Shown here piece after piece: positions 31,640 to 42,056 of a stretch of 64,000 nucleotides of DNA. The notes under the pieces were generated by a model, which did not search any database, had not been told where the DNA came from, and was given only the letters and a program-made list of their open reading frames with translations. Each line of letters begins with the position of its first letter. Positions within the stretch are counted from its first letter, which is position 1. Both the position numbers and the translations under genes were made by a program. Origin of the DNA: Dama dama (taxonomy: Eukaryota; Chordata; Mammalia; Artiodactyla; Cervidae); assembly GCF_033118175.1 (NCBI RefSeq), contig NC_083681.1:19920001-19984000 (forward strand). The letters are read 5' to 3'.

Positions 31640-34639
31640 AGGAATCATACCTTATTTTTTTTACTGAAGGATAATTACTTTACAGAATTTTGCTGTTTTC
31701 TGTCAAACCTCAACATGAATCAGCCATGGGTATACATATACCCCCTCCCTTTTGAAACTCCCTCCCATCTCCCTCCCCATCCCACCCCTCTAGATTGATA
31801 CAGAGTCCCTGTTTGAGTTTCATGAGCCATATAGCAAACTCCCGTCAGTTATCTATTCTACATAAGGTAATGTAAATTTCCATGTTACTCTTTCCATACA
31901 TCCCAACTTCTCCTCCCTTCTCCCCATGTCCAAAAATCTATTTTCTATGTCTGTTTCTCCATTGCTGCCCTGCAAATAAATTCTTCAGTACCATTTTTCT
32001 AGATTCCATATATATGCGTTAGAATACAATATTTATCTTTCTCTTTCTGACTTACTTCATTCTGTATAATAGTTTCTAGGTTCACCTACCTCATCAGAAC
32101 TGACTCAAATATATTCCTTTTTTACAGCCGAGTAATATTCCATTGTTTGTATGTACCACAACTTCTTTATCCATTCATATGTCAATGGACATCTAGGTTG
32201 CTTCCATGCTCTAGCTATTGTAAATAGTGCTGCAATGAACAAAGGGTTACATGTGTCTTTTTCAACCCTGGTTTCCTGAGAGTATATGCCTAGGAGTGGG
32301 ATTGCTGGGTCATATGGTGCTTTTATTCCTAGTTTTTAAAGGAAATCTCCATACCATCTTCCATAGTGGCTGTATCAATTTGCATTCCCAACAACAGTGC
32401 AAGAGTGTTCCCTTTTCTCCACACCCTCTCCAGCATTTATTCTTTGTAGACTTCTTGATGGTGGCCAATTCTGACCGGTGTGAGGCAATACATCATTGTA
32501 GTTTTGATTTGCATTTCCCTAGTAATGAGCGATGCTGAGTACCTTTGCAGGTGTTTGTTAGCCATCTGTATGTCTTCTTTGGAGAAATGTCAGTTTAGGT
32601 CTTTTTCCCACCTTTTGATTGGGTTGTTTTGTTTTTCTGGCATTGAGTTGTATGAGCTGCTTGTATATTTTGGAAATTAATCCTTTGTCAGTTGTTTCAT
32701 TTGCTATTATTTTCTCCCATTCTGAGAATTGTCTTTTCACCTTACTTATAGTTTCCTTTGCTGTGCAAAAGATTTTAAGTTTAATCAGGTCCCACTTGTT
32801 TACTTTTGTTTTTATCTCCATTACTCTAGGAGGTGGGTCACAGAGGATCTTGCTTTGATTTATGTCATAGAGTGTTCTGCCTGTTTTCCTCTAAGGGTTT
32901 TATAGTTTCTGGACTTACATTTAGATATTTAGTTCATTTTGAGTTTATCTTTGTGTATGGTGTTAGAAGTGTTCTAATTTCATTCTTTTACATGTAGCTG
33001 TCCAGTTTTCCTAGCACCATTTATTGAAAAGGTTGTCTTTGCCTCATTGTATATTCTTGCCTCCTTTGTCAAAAATAAGGTACCCATAGGTTTATTCCCA
33101 AGTCCATACCCACTTCTCTCTCACACACACACATTGGTCTATATTTCTGTTTCTGTGCCGATACCATACTGTATTGATGACTGTAGCTTTATAGGATAAT
33201 CTGAAGTCAGGAAAGTTGATTCCTCCAGCTCCATTCTTCTTTCTCAAGACTTCCTTGGCTATTTGGGGTCTTTTGTGCTTCCATATGAATTGTGAAATTT
33301 TTTATTCTAGTTCTGTGAAAAATTCCTTTGGTAATTTGATAGGGATCGCATTGAATCTGTAGATTGCATTTAGTAGTATAGTCATTTTCACAATATTGAT
33401 TTTTCCTACCCAGGAACATGGAATATCTTTCCATCTGTTTATGTCATCTTTGATTTCTTTCATTAGTGTCTTATAATCTTCTGTGTACAGTTCTTTTGTC
33501 TTGTTAGGTAAGTTTATTCCTAGATATTTAATTTTTTTTTTTTTGCAATGGTGAATGGGATTAATTCCTTAATTTCTGTTTCTGATTTTTCATTGTTAGA
33601 ATATAGAAATGCAAGTGATTTCTGTGTATTGATTTTGTGTCATGCAACTTTTCTAAATTCACTGATTACCTCTAGTAATTTTCTGATACTATCTTTAGGG
33701 TTTTCTATATACAGTATCATGTCATCTAAAAAGCAGTGAGAGCTTTACTTCTTCTTTTCTGATCTGGATTCCTTTTATTTCTTTTTATTCTCTGATTGCT
33801 GTAGCTAGGACTTCCAGAACTATGTTGAATAATAGTGGTGAAAGAGGACACCCTTGTCTTGTTTGTGATCTTAGGGGGAATTCTTTCAGCTTTTCACCAT
33901 TGAGAATAATGTTTGCTGTAGGCTTATCATATATGACCTTTATTATGTTGAGGTAGGTTCCTTCTATGCCCCCCCCCCCTTTTTAAAGAGTTTTAATAAT
34001 AAATGGGTGCTGAATTTTGTCAAAGACTTTTTCTGCATCTATTATCATATAGTTTTTATCTTTCAATTTGTTAATATAGTGTATCACATTGATAGAAATG
34101 TGTATGTTGAAGAACCCTTGAATCCCTGGAATAAACCCAACTTGATTGTAGTGTTTGAACTTTTTGATGTGTTGCTGAATTCTGCTTGCTAAACTTTTGT
34201 TGTGGATGTTTGCACCTATGTTCATCAGTGATATTGGTCTGTAGTTTTCTTTTTTTGTATTGTCTATGTCTGATTTTGGTATCAGGGTGATGGTGGCCTC
34301 ATAGAATGAGTTTGGAAGTGTTCCTTCCTCTGCAATTTTTTGAAAGAGTTTTAGAAGGATAGGCATTAGCTTTTCTCTAAATGTTTGATAGAATTCTCCT
34401 GTGAAGTCATCTGGTCCTGGACTTTGTTTTTGGGGAGATTTTTTTTTTTATCACAGCTTCAATTTCAGTGCTTCTAATCAGGTTGTTCATCATTTCTATT
34501 TCTTCCTGGTTTAGTCTTGGAAGATTGAACTTTTCTAAGAATCTGTCCATTTCTTCCAGGTTATCCATTTTATTGCTATATAGTTGTTCCTAATCATCTC
34601 TTACAATCCTTTGTATTTCTGCATTATCTGTTGTAACCT

Positions 34640-34845
34640 CTCCTTTTTCATTTCTAATTTTGTTGATTTGATTTTTCTATCTTTTTTTCTTGATGAGTCT
34701 GGCTAAAGGCTTGTCAATTTTGTTTATCTTCTCAAAGAACCAGCTTTTAGTTTTATTAATATTTACTATTGTTTCTTTCATTTCTTTTTCATTTATTTCT
34801 GCTCAGATGTTATGATTTCTTTCTTTCTACAGCCTTTGGGGTTTT
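34640..34845 (-). repeat. L1 ORF2 segment, source arm of an inverted duplication
   Basis: This stretch of the L1 lies in the normal minus orientation. Its reverse complement occurs again at 35294-35500 with only a handful of differences. The two arms are about 450 bases apart. Confidence 0.9.
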
Positions 34846-35087
34846 TTTGTTCTTCTTTTTCCAGTTGTTTTAGCTGTAAAGTTAGGTTGTCTATTTGATG
34901 TTTTTCTTGTTTCTTAAGGTAGGATTGTATTGCTATAAGCTTCCCTCTTAGAATTCTTTCACTGCATCCCATAGGTTTTGAGTTGTTGTGCTTTCATTGT
35001 CCTCTATTTCTAGAAATTTTTTGATTCCCTTCTGATTTCTTCAGTAACCTGTTGGCTATTTAGAAATGGGTTTTTTGAACTCCATGT

Positions 35088-35111
35088 GTTTGTGTGTGTG
35101 TGTGTGTGTGT
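35088..35111 (+). repeat. (TG)n microsatellite within L1
   Basis: A run of TG dinucleotides interrupts the antisense ORF2 sequence of the full-length L1. Confidence 0.9.
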
Positions 35112-35293
35112 TTACAGTTTTTTTCTTGTAATTGATATCTAGTCTCATAGCATTGTAGTTGGAGAAGATGCTTGATATGATTTCAGTTTTCTTAAATTTA
35201 CTGAGGTTTGATTGGTGACCCAAGATGTGGTCTATCCCAGAGAATGTTCCATGGGCACTTGAGAAGAAGGTGTATTCTGCATTTGGATGGAAT

Positions 35294-35500
35294 GAAAACC
35301 CCAAAAATAGTAGAAGGAAAGAAATCATAAACATCTGAGCAGAAATAAATGAAAAAGAAATGAAAGAAACAATTGTAAATATTAATAAAACTAAAAGCTG
35401 GTTCTTTGAGAAGGTAAACAAAATTGACAAGCCTTTAGCCAGACTCATCAAGAAAAAAGAGAGAAGAATCAAATCAACAAAATTAGAAATGAAAATGAGA
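35294..35500 (+). repeat. inverted copy of an L1 ORF2 segment inside the L1 endonuclease region
   Basis: On the plus strand it encodes ORF2 sequence (EINEKEMKETIVNINKTKSW, FFEKVNKIDKPLARLIKK), opposite to the host L1. The flanks on both sides are ordinary antisense L1. Roughly 20 bases of the host element seem to be lost at the junction and there is no target duplication. An in-frame 294-codon reading frame (35056-35940, minus) runs through it. Confidence 0.9.
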
Positions 35501-36001
35501 TCCATCTCATCTAATGCATCATTTAAGACTTGTGTTTCCTTATCAATTTTCTGTTTTGATGATCTGTCCTTTGGTGTGAGTGGGGTGTTAAAGTCTCCTA
35601 CTATTATTGTGTTACTGTCAATTTCTCCTTTTATATCTGCTAGTGTTTGTCTTATGTACTGAGGTGCTTCTATGTTGGGTGCACAGATATTTACAAATGG
35701 TATGTCTTCCTCTTGGATTGATCCCTTGATCATTATGTAGTGTCCTTCCTTATCTCTTATAATCTTCTTTATTTTAAGGTCTATTTTGTCTGATATGAGG
35801 ATTGCTACTCCAGCTTTCTTTTGCTTCCCATTTGCATGGAATATATTTTTCCATCCTCTCACTTTCACTCTATAAGTGTTTTGAGGTCTGAAGTGGGTTT
35901 CTTTAGACAGCATATATATGGGTCTTGTTTTTGTATCCACTGAGCCGGTCTGTGTCTCTTGATTGGAGCATTTAATCCATTTACATTTAAAGTGATTATT
36001 G

Positions 36002-36049
36002 CTATGGCTGATTCATATCAATGCATGACAAAAAAAAAATAAAAAAAAA
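36002..36049 (+). mobile_element. 48-bp L1 3' tip inserted into the older L1
   Basis: CTATGGCTGATTCATATCAATG followed by CATGAC and an A-rich tail equals the last bases of a ruminant L1 in plus orientation. TAAAGTGATTATTG is repeated exactly at 35988-36001 and 36050-36063. This is a true insertion of an L1 truncated to almost nothing. Confidence 0.94.
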
Positions 36050-36144
36050 TAAAGTGATTATTGATATATATGTTCCTATTGCCATTTTCTTAATTGTTTG
36101 GGGTTGACTTTTGTAGATCTGTTTTCTTCTGTTGTATTTCTTGA

Positions 36145-37110
36145 CTATAGAAGTCCCTTTAACATTTGTTGTAAAGCTGGTTTGGTGGTACTGAATTCTC
36201 TTAACTTTTGCTTGTCTGAAAAGCTTTTTATTTCTCCATCAATTTTGAATGAGATCCTTGCTGGGTACAGTAATCTTGGTTGTAGATTTTTCCCTTTCAG
36301 TACTTTAAATATATCCTCCCATTCCCTTCTGGCCTGCAGAGTTTCTGCTGAAAGATCAGCTGTTAAGTGTATGGGGTTTCTTTGGTATGTTACTTGTTGC
36401 TTCTCCCTTGCTTTAATATTTTTTCTTTGTGTTTAGCCTTTGTTAGTTTGATTAGTGTGTGTCTTGTCGTGTTTCTCCATGGGTTTATCCTGTATGGAAC
36501 TCTTTGTGCCTCTTGGACTTGATTGATTAGTCCCTTTTCCATGTTGGGGAATTTTCAACTATAATCTCTTCAAAAATTTTCTCATACCCTCTCTTTTTCT
36601 CTTCTTCTCCTGGGACCCCTATAATTTGAATGTTGTTGCATTTGATGTTGTCCCAATGGTCTCTGAGACTCTCCTCAGTTCTTTTCATTCTTTTTCCTTT
36701 AGTCTGCTTTCAGAAGTTATTTCCACTATTTTATCTTCCAGCTCACTGACTCATTCTTCTGCTTCAGATATTCTGCTATTGATTCTTTCTAGAGCATTTT
36801 TAATTTCAGTAATTGTGTTGTTTGTCTCTGTATGTTTATTCTTTAATTCTTCTAGGTCTTTGTTGATTGCTTCTTGCATTTTCTCCATTTTGATGTCAAG
36901 GCTTTTTGTCGTCTTTATTATCATTATTCTGAGTTCTTCTTCAGGTGGTTTGCCTGTTTCCTCTTCATTTATTTGGGCTTCTGTGTTTCTAGTGCCTTCA
37001 TGTGTGCAGTATTTCTCTGTCTTTTCATTTTTCTTTCAACTTATTGTGTTTGAGGTCTCCTTTTCCCAGGCTTCAAGGTTGGATCCTTTCTTCCTCTTGG
37101 TTTCTGCCAT
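36145..37110 (-). pseudogene. L1 ORF1 pseudogene (RNA-binding chaperone)
   Basis: The inferred start is at 37110 (MAETKRKKGSNLEAWEKETS) and the natural stop at 36145 (ALQQMLKGLL, stop). The span is about 322 codons, close to the usual ORF1 length. A stop follows the SNTIS residues near codon 25, and further lesions break the coiled coil and RNA-binding parts. ORF1 normally coats L1 RNA as a trimer. The long plus-strand frame at 36626-37138 is only its antisense. Confidence 0.9.
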
Positions 37111-37585
37111 CCTAAGGTTTGTCCAGTGGTTTGTGTAAACTTTGTATAGGGTGAGATTTGTGCTGAGTTTTTGTTTGTTTGTGTTTCCTCTGATGGGCAA
37201 GGCTGAGTGAGGTGGTACTCCTGTCTGTTGATGATTAGGTTTGTATTTTTGTTTTGTTTGTTGCTTAGATGAGGCATCCTCCACAGGATGCTATTGGTGG
37301 TTTGGTGATGACAGTTGTATTCAAGTTGTTTCCTTTGTGTGAGTTCTCACTATATGATACTCCCTAGGGTTAGTTCTCTGGTAGTCTAGGTTCTTGGAGT
37401 CAGTGCTCCCATTCCAAAGGCTCAGGCCTTGATCTCTGGTCAGGAGTGAGGATTCCACAGGTTTGTTATGACATTACATGGATTAAAACAAATATCCCAA
37501 AGCTAGAATCCAAAGATGAATCCCAGACAAACGGCAGTTACAAAATCAGGCAAATAATAATTAAAATAATGGTATATACATATTT

Positions 37586-38098
37586 ACCCATGAGCAAAGT
37601 GAAAACAGTTCAACAAAAATAAAGTACAGTATGTTGACCTGGCTAACAAAGTAAATCAAAAATTATATTTTCCAGTTAAGAACAAAACTAACTAAAGCAC
37701 AAACTGGAAAACAAAACTAAAGCAAGGTGCCAAGTGGGGAATAAAGCAAAGAAAACAAGACTAACAAATATGTTGAGAGGAAAGGAAAGAAAGAAAAGAA
37801 AGAATTGATATGCAAAATTAAATAGAACTAGATGAAGAAGATGTATATACATTAAAGATTAACTGCAAGGGGAAAAGAACAGTAGGAAAGGGAAAGAAAG
37901 GAATAAATGTAGAAAAAATATAATAGGTTTTAAAAAATTAAAAATTTAAATTATAAAAAAGAGAAAAAAAAAAGATGAAAGAAAAAAGAAAAAGAGAAAA
38001 AAAAAAAAAGGAAAACACAGAACTGCAAAAGCCCAATGTAGAGGTAGAGGTTTATAGCAACAATAAAAAGTATGACTGAATATACATATATACATATA
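37586..38098 (-). repeat. L1 5' UTR tandem unit A
   Basis: First of three consecutive related units (about 513 bp). Anchors shared with the others are CAACAAAAATAAAG, CTAAAGCACAAACTGGAAAA, ATTAACTGCAAGGGGAAAAG and GAGGTTTATAxCAACAATAA. Confidence 0.9.
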
Positions 38099-38595
38099 CA
38101 CCTATAAGCAAAATCAAAACAGTCCAACAAAAATAAAGTATGATAGATTGACTCAGTGAACAAAGACAACCAAAAATTATATGTACCAGAACAAAACTAG
38201 CTAAAGCACAAACTGGAAAATAAAACTAAAGCAAGGTGCCACTTGGGGAATAAAGCAATGAAAATAAAAGTAACAAAATGTTGAGAGGAAAGGAAAGAAA
38301 GAATAGATATGCAAAGTTAAATTGAGGTAGATGAAGATTTGTATACATTAAGGATTAACTGCAAGGGGAAAAGAATAGTAGGAAAGGAATACAAAGGAAT
38401 AAGTGTAGAAAAATATAATAGGTTAAAAAAATTACAAATTAAAATTAGAAAAAAGAGAAAAAATAAAAGATGGAAGAAGAACAAAAAAAGGGGTAAAAAA
38501 AGAAAACTCCACAGAACTGCAGAAACCCAACATAGATAGAGGCAGAGGTTTATAACAACAATAAAAAGTGTGGCTGAATATACACATTTACATAT
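38099..38595 (-). repeat. L1 5' UTR tandem unit B
   Basis: Second unit (about 497 bp), carrying the same anchors in the same order as unit A, with small insertions and losses in the A-rich part. Confidence 0.9.
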
Positions 38596-39037
38596 ACACC
38601 CATAAGAAAAATAAAAACAGACCAACAAAAATAAAGTACAATAGATTGACCTGGAAAGGAAACCAAAAATTATATCTACCAGAACCAAACTAACTAAAGC
38701 ACAAACTGGAAAATAAAAGTAAAGCAAGCTGTCACTTGGGGAATAAAGCAATGAAAATAGAAGTAACAAAATGTTGAGAGAAAAGGAAAGAAAGAAAAGA
38801 AAGAATAGATATGCAAAGTTAAATTGAGGTAGATGAAGATTTATATACATTAAAGATTAACTGCAAGGGGAAAAGAACAGTAAGAAAGCAAACAAAGGAA
38901 TACACGTAGAAAAAATAATAGGTTTAAAAAATTTAAAAAAAGAGACAGAGAGAGAGAGAGAAAGGATAACACCACAGAACTGCAAAAGCCCAGCACAGAG
39001 GCAGAGGTTTATAACAACAATAAAATATGTGACTGAG
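38596..39037 (-). repeat. L1 5' UTR tandem unit C
   Basis: Third unit (about 442 bp), shortened near the A-rich block where an AGAGAGAGAG run (38941-38963) replaces part of the sequence. Confidence 0.88.
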
Positions 39038-39696
39038 AAAATAAAAGCTCAAAAGCTTAATTAGATCTCATAGTGCCAATAAAATCGACAACTCCAACAG
39101 AGGGGGAATAAAAGGAAAAAAAAAATCCAAAAGAATCTACAGAACAAGTCAAAACAAAAGAATAATAAATGTTTCTCTGTGTCACTGCTGTCAGAGTCCT
39201 TTCCCTCACTGGGAATCACAGTGCACCTCACCTCCCTAGGATGCCCTCCAACACGGTGCTGGTCTCTGGACCTGCTGTGGGGGCAGCTCAGGCTCTAATC
39301 TGGTCCTTCTCCTGTGTGTTCTTGCCGCCAATGTCCAGAGCTATCAGAACTAGTGCGTTTTCTTTTGTGGGAGCTCTCAATGATCTTTTATATATTACAT
39401 AGTCATGGTCTGCCTAATTGATCATGCGGATTTAATCTTCAGCTTGTACAGCTGGTGGGAAAATTTTGGGTCTTCTTCCTCAGCCACACTGCCCTTGGGT
39501 TTTAATTATGGTTTTATTTCCCCCTCTGCATGTGGGTCGTCCACTGGGGTTTGCTCCTGAGGCTGCCCTGAGGACTTGGGTCTGCCCCTGTGAGGGCCAG
39601 GTGTGGAGGTGGTGCAGCTGCTTGGGTCGCAGGGGTTCTGGCAGCACCAGGTACTCAGGGGGGTTGGCAGCTAGGGCAGCAGGAAATATAGTGCTC

Positions 39697-39830
39697 TAGA
39701 AGGATATGGCAACCAGTGTTGGTCAATAGGCTCCAGTATTCTTGCCTGGAGATGCCCCCCTCCCTGACAGAGAAGCCTGGCAGGTCACAGTCCACAGGGT
39801 CGCAAAGAGTCAAACACTACTGAAGTTACC
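39697..39830 (+). repeat. Bov-tA-like segment within the L1 5' UTR
   Basis: CTCCAGTATTCTTGCCTGGAG, GACAGAGAAGCCTGGCAGG and CACAGGGTCGCAAAGAGTC follow the order of the Bov-tA body, here antisense to the L1. No head and no target duplication are visible, and the ends blend into L1 UTR. It looks like an old captured part of this L1 lineage, not a separate later insertion. Confidence 0.75.
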
Positions 39831-40922
39831 CAGTGCGCAGAGATGCAAGACTTTTTTTTGCCTGTGGCAGCTCTGCCCCAGTGAGAGTTGAGTGTGAGCA
39901 GCTGCTTAGCTTGCGGAGACACTGGCAGCGCCAAGTGTGCAGGGACACGGACTGCCTCCGCAGCAGGAGTCATGGCCCTATCAGACTCTTTTCTCGAGCC
40001 TCTTGTAGCTGGCGATCAGAAGGCCTCTTTGACCAGTTTTTCTCTGTAGCTCCGCCGGTTCAGGCACTTAGAGGGCCCCCTTGCCTGGGGTCCTTCTCTG
40101 TTGTTCGGTGGGTCAGGCACATAGTGGGGCCTCCCTGGCTGGGGTCCTACACTGAGATCTGCGCGTCAGGCACTCAAAGGGGCGCCCTGGCTGGGGTCCT
40201 ACTCTGTAGTTTGCGCATCAGTCTCTTAAAGGAGCACACTGGGTGAGGTCCTGCTCTGCAGTTCAGCGCATCAGGCGTTTGATGGGCCAACCTCTCTATT
40301 GTTCAGCTGCCAATGCTGGTGTGTGGGGAGAGAGAGGCTATGGTGATGGCTCTACCCCCTGCATGTGACTCAGCAGTATCGCCTTGCTTCCATGGCTGCC
40401 TGACTTTCCTCCACAGGCATTTCCTGCCACAAACTCCTCCCTCACATCACCTCAATTTGTCTCTCCACAGTCAACAGCAGCCCTCACCATGGGATCACTC
40501 CACAATCCCCAAACTTCGCATCCCTGTCCAGGGTATGTATGGTTTTGGCAAGGACTGTCTGATTCTCATTCCGTTTAGGCTGCTGCAGATCAGCTGTTTC
40601 ACTCTCAGCCTTGAATGTTTATTCTCTGACTCAGACAATTGCCCCGATGTGGGGATTGGACCCCTGCTTCAGTTCCCCTACCCGTTGAGGGCAGGTCCAG
40701 TCCTACTAGCACTCCTGTTTTTCCCCCTAGTTTCTTCCTACTGAGTTTTGTGTGGCTCTATATATTCTTTTCCTCTGGTCAGGTACTCCTGTCTGCTCTC
40801 AGCTGGTGGTCTGTATGCACTTCTGTAGCTGAAGGTGTATTCCTGATGCATCCATGGAGAGAGATGTACTCCACGTCCACCTACTCCTCTGCCATCTTGT
40901 TCTCCAGGGATCATGTCTTATT

Positions 40923-41257
40923 CATGTTTAATCCAACTAGCAAATGTAAGAACTTGAAATTGAACTCAGGCCTTTGCTATTGAACTCATTACTATGGCTT
41001 TATCTTGTCTCCCAGTAGATTTTTTTTTTTTTTTCAGCAAGAGATTTTTTTTCTAGCATTTTCAAGCTCACACAAGTACAAATATTTGCTTAAATCTGTG
41101 TATGTGTCATGGTAAGACAGTTATTCATTATCCCCAGGTTTGCTTTCTAATTTCTTAGTTGAAAAACAAAACTGATTTCTTTCTCACTAACGAGTAGAAA
41201 GGTTGATAAGTTAGGGTTAAACAAATCTTTAAGATCTATTTTCAGGTACAAACTATG
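40923..41257. other. unassigned sequence with poly-T
   Basis: Continuation of the L1 target sequence; a T run at about 41024-41035. No gene. Confidence 0.35.
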
Positions 41258-41325
41258 ACAGTCTATAGGGTAACAAAGAGTCTGACACAACTGAAGAACT
41301 TAGCATGTAACATGCATGTCAAAAT
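41258..41325 (+). mobile_element. Bov-tA 3' fragment
   Basis: AGTCTATAGGGTAACAAAGAG, CTGACACAACTGAAG and AACTTAGCATG are the last part of a Bov-tA or BOV-A2 body. The rest is missing. Confidence 0.75.
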
Positions 41326-41386
41326 GTACCAAATACATGTGTGGCAAAAAAGGCCCAGAGATTTATGGTGGGCCATGAATGAATTG

Positions 41387-41663
41387 GGAGAAGGCAATGG
41401 CATCCCACTCCAGTCCTCTTGCCTGGAAAATCCCATGGACAGAGGAGCCTGGTAGGCTGCAGTCCATGGGGTCGCACAGAGTCGGACACGACTGAGCGAC
41501 TTCACTTTCACTTTTCACTTTCATGCACTGGAGAAGGAAATGGCAACCCACTCCAGTATTCTTGCCTGGAGAATCCCAGGGACAGCGGAGCCTGGTGGGC
41601 TGCCGACTATGGAGTCGCACAGAGTCGGCCATGACTGAAGCGACTTAGCAGCAGTAGCAGCAG
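41387..41663 (+). mobile_element. BOV-A2 SINE (dimeric)
   Basis: Two body units in tandem, each starting GAGAAGG(C/A)AATGGCA and containing CCTCTTGCCTGG or TTCTTGCCTGG. They are joined by a CACTTTCACTTTTCAC linker, with a (CAG)n-like tail. CATGAATGAATTG at 41374-41386 and 41664-41676 is an exact target duplication. BOV-A2 is restricted to ruminants and non-coding; low divergence suggests a relatively recent insertion. Confidence 0.96.
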
Positions 41664-41854
41664 CATGAATGAATTGAAAAATCATGATTCTGAAAGTTTG
41701 GCTACAGGAAATTAAACATTGTCAGAAGGAGTAATGAAGAACTTACTAACAGAGTGGGGAACCTCCTGACTAAGGTGAGGTGCCTAGGGTTCAAAACTAA
41801 AGGCAACATCACTCTCGAGGCTCATGTGAGAACCTGAAAGTGACACCAGCTTAG

Positions 41855-42056
41855 ACACCTTCCTTGCCTCACTCTAGCCTTGGCCTTACCCATGGCATCC
41901 TTGTTTCAGAACCTGAAACAACCTTCTTCTTACATTGTGTGTGCCTTTGTGCCTTGGAGGTTTTGAGCGACGAGATTGTGCCTGTCTCACTCTCCACCCT
42001 GTCCCCAGCACCTAGCACAGTGTCAGCACCTAATAAACGTTTACGGAGTAAATAAC
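41855..42056 (+). mobile_element. L2 LINE 3' end
   Basis: CTTCCTTGCCTCACTC, then GTGTGCCTTTGTGCC and the L2 terminal block CCCCAGCACCTAGCACAGTG ... CACCTAATAAACG. Ancient fragment. Confidence 0.75.

Larger units (their letters stand above)
31999..36085 (-). pseudogene. L1 ORF2 pseudogene (endonuclease / reverse transcriptase)
   Basis: The inferred start codon is at 36085 (MAIGTYISIITLNVNGLN in sense) and the natural stop at 31999. The endonuclease part is readable around 35500-35940 (ETHFRPQNTYRVKVRGW, GDFNTPLTP) after a one-base loss near the QETHF motif. It resumes at 35290-35060 (SSAHGTFSGIDHILGH). Reverse transcriptase sequence is readable at 33983-34366 (FYEATITLIPKSD, NYRPISLMN). C-terminal sequence is open at 32558-32821. 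Frameshifts, stops, a 48-bp insertion near codon 30 and an inverted insert in the endonuclease region abolish function. Without the inserts its length is about 3.8 kb, normal for L1. Confidence 0.92.
31657..40905 (-). mobile_element. full-length but inactive L1, minus strand
   Basis: Read on the minus strand, the element begins at 40905 with the L1 promoter start (AACAAGATGGCAGAGGAGTA, just inside the boundary). It continues through a 3.8-kb 5' UTR, ORF1, ORF2, a 3' UTR and a poly-A tail (poly-T at 31657-31664). AGGAATCATACCTTATT at 31640-31656 and AGGGATCATGTCTTATT at 40906-40922 make a 14/17 target duplication whose three differences are all transitions, as expected from ageing. The copy carries two internal additions: an inverted ~207-bp ORF2 segment and a 48-bp younger L1 tip. 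Many stops and frameshifts make it dead. At 9.25 kb it is longer than typical because of the tandem 5' UTR. Confidence 0.93.
37111..40905 (-). promoter_or_regulatory. L1 5' UTR / former internal promoter
   Basis: All sequence between the ORF1 start and the 5' end of the element. In L1 sense order it contains a GC-richer 5' part (about 39180-40905), a Bov-tA-like segment (39697-39830), and three T-rich tandem units (37586-39037). L1 5' UTRs carry an internal RNA polymerase II promoter; whether this decayed copy keeps any activity cannot be told from the sequence. Open frames inside it, up to 177 codons, are low-complexity or chance. Confidence 0.85.

Noticed and set aside
35056..35940. 294-codon minus frame as a novel protein
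   Set aside because: It is L1 endonuclease sequence read through an inverted L1 segment; the middle third is antisense and not meaningful.
36626..37138. 170-codon plus-strand open frame rich in Ser, Phe and Leu
   Set aside because: It is the antisense of L1 ORF1 on the minus strand; its composition follows from the complement of Lys/Glu-rich coding sequence.
38317..38850. 177-codon minus-strand hydrophobic open frame resembling a membrane protein
   Set aside because: It lies across L1 5' UTR tandem units B and C, whose A-rich plus strand gives Phe/Leu-rich minus-strand frames without coding meaning.
37586..39037. Regular repeats considered as a CRISPR-like or satellite array
   Set aside because: Units are ~500 bp, only three in number, and belong to an L1 5' UTR in a mammalian genome.
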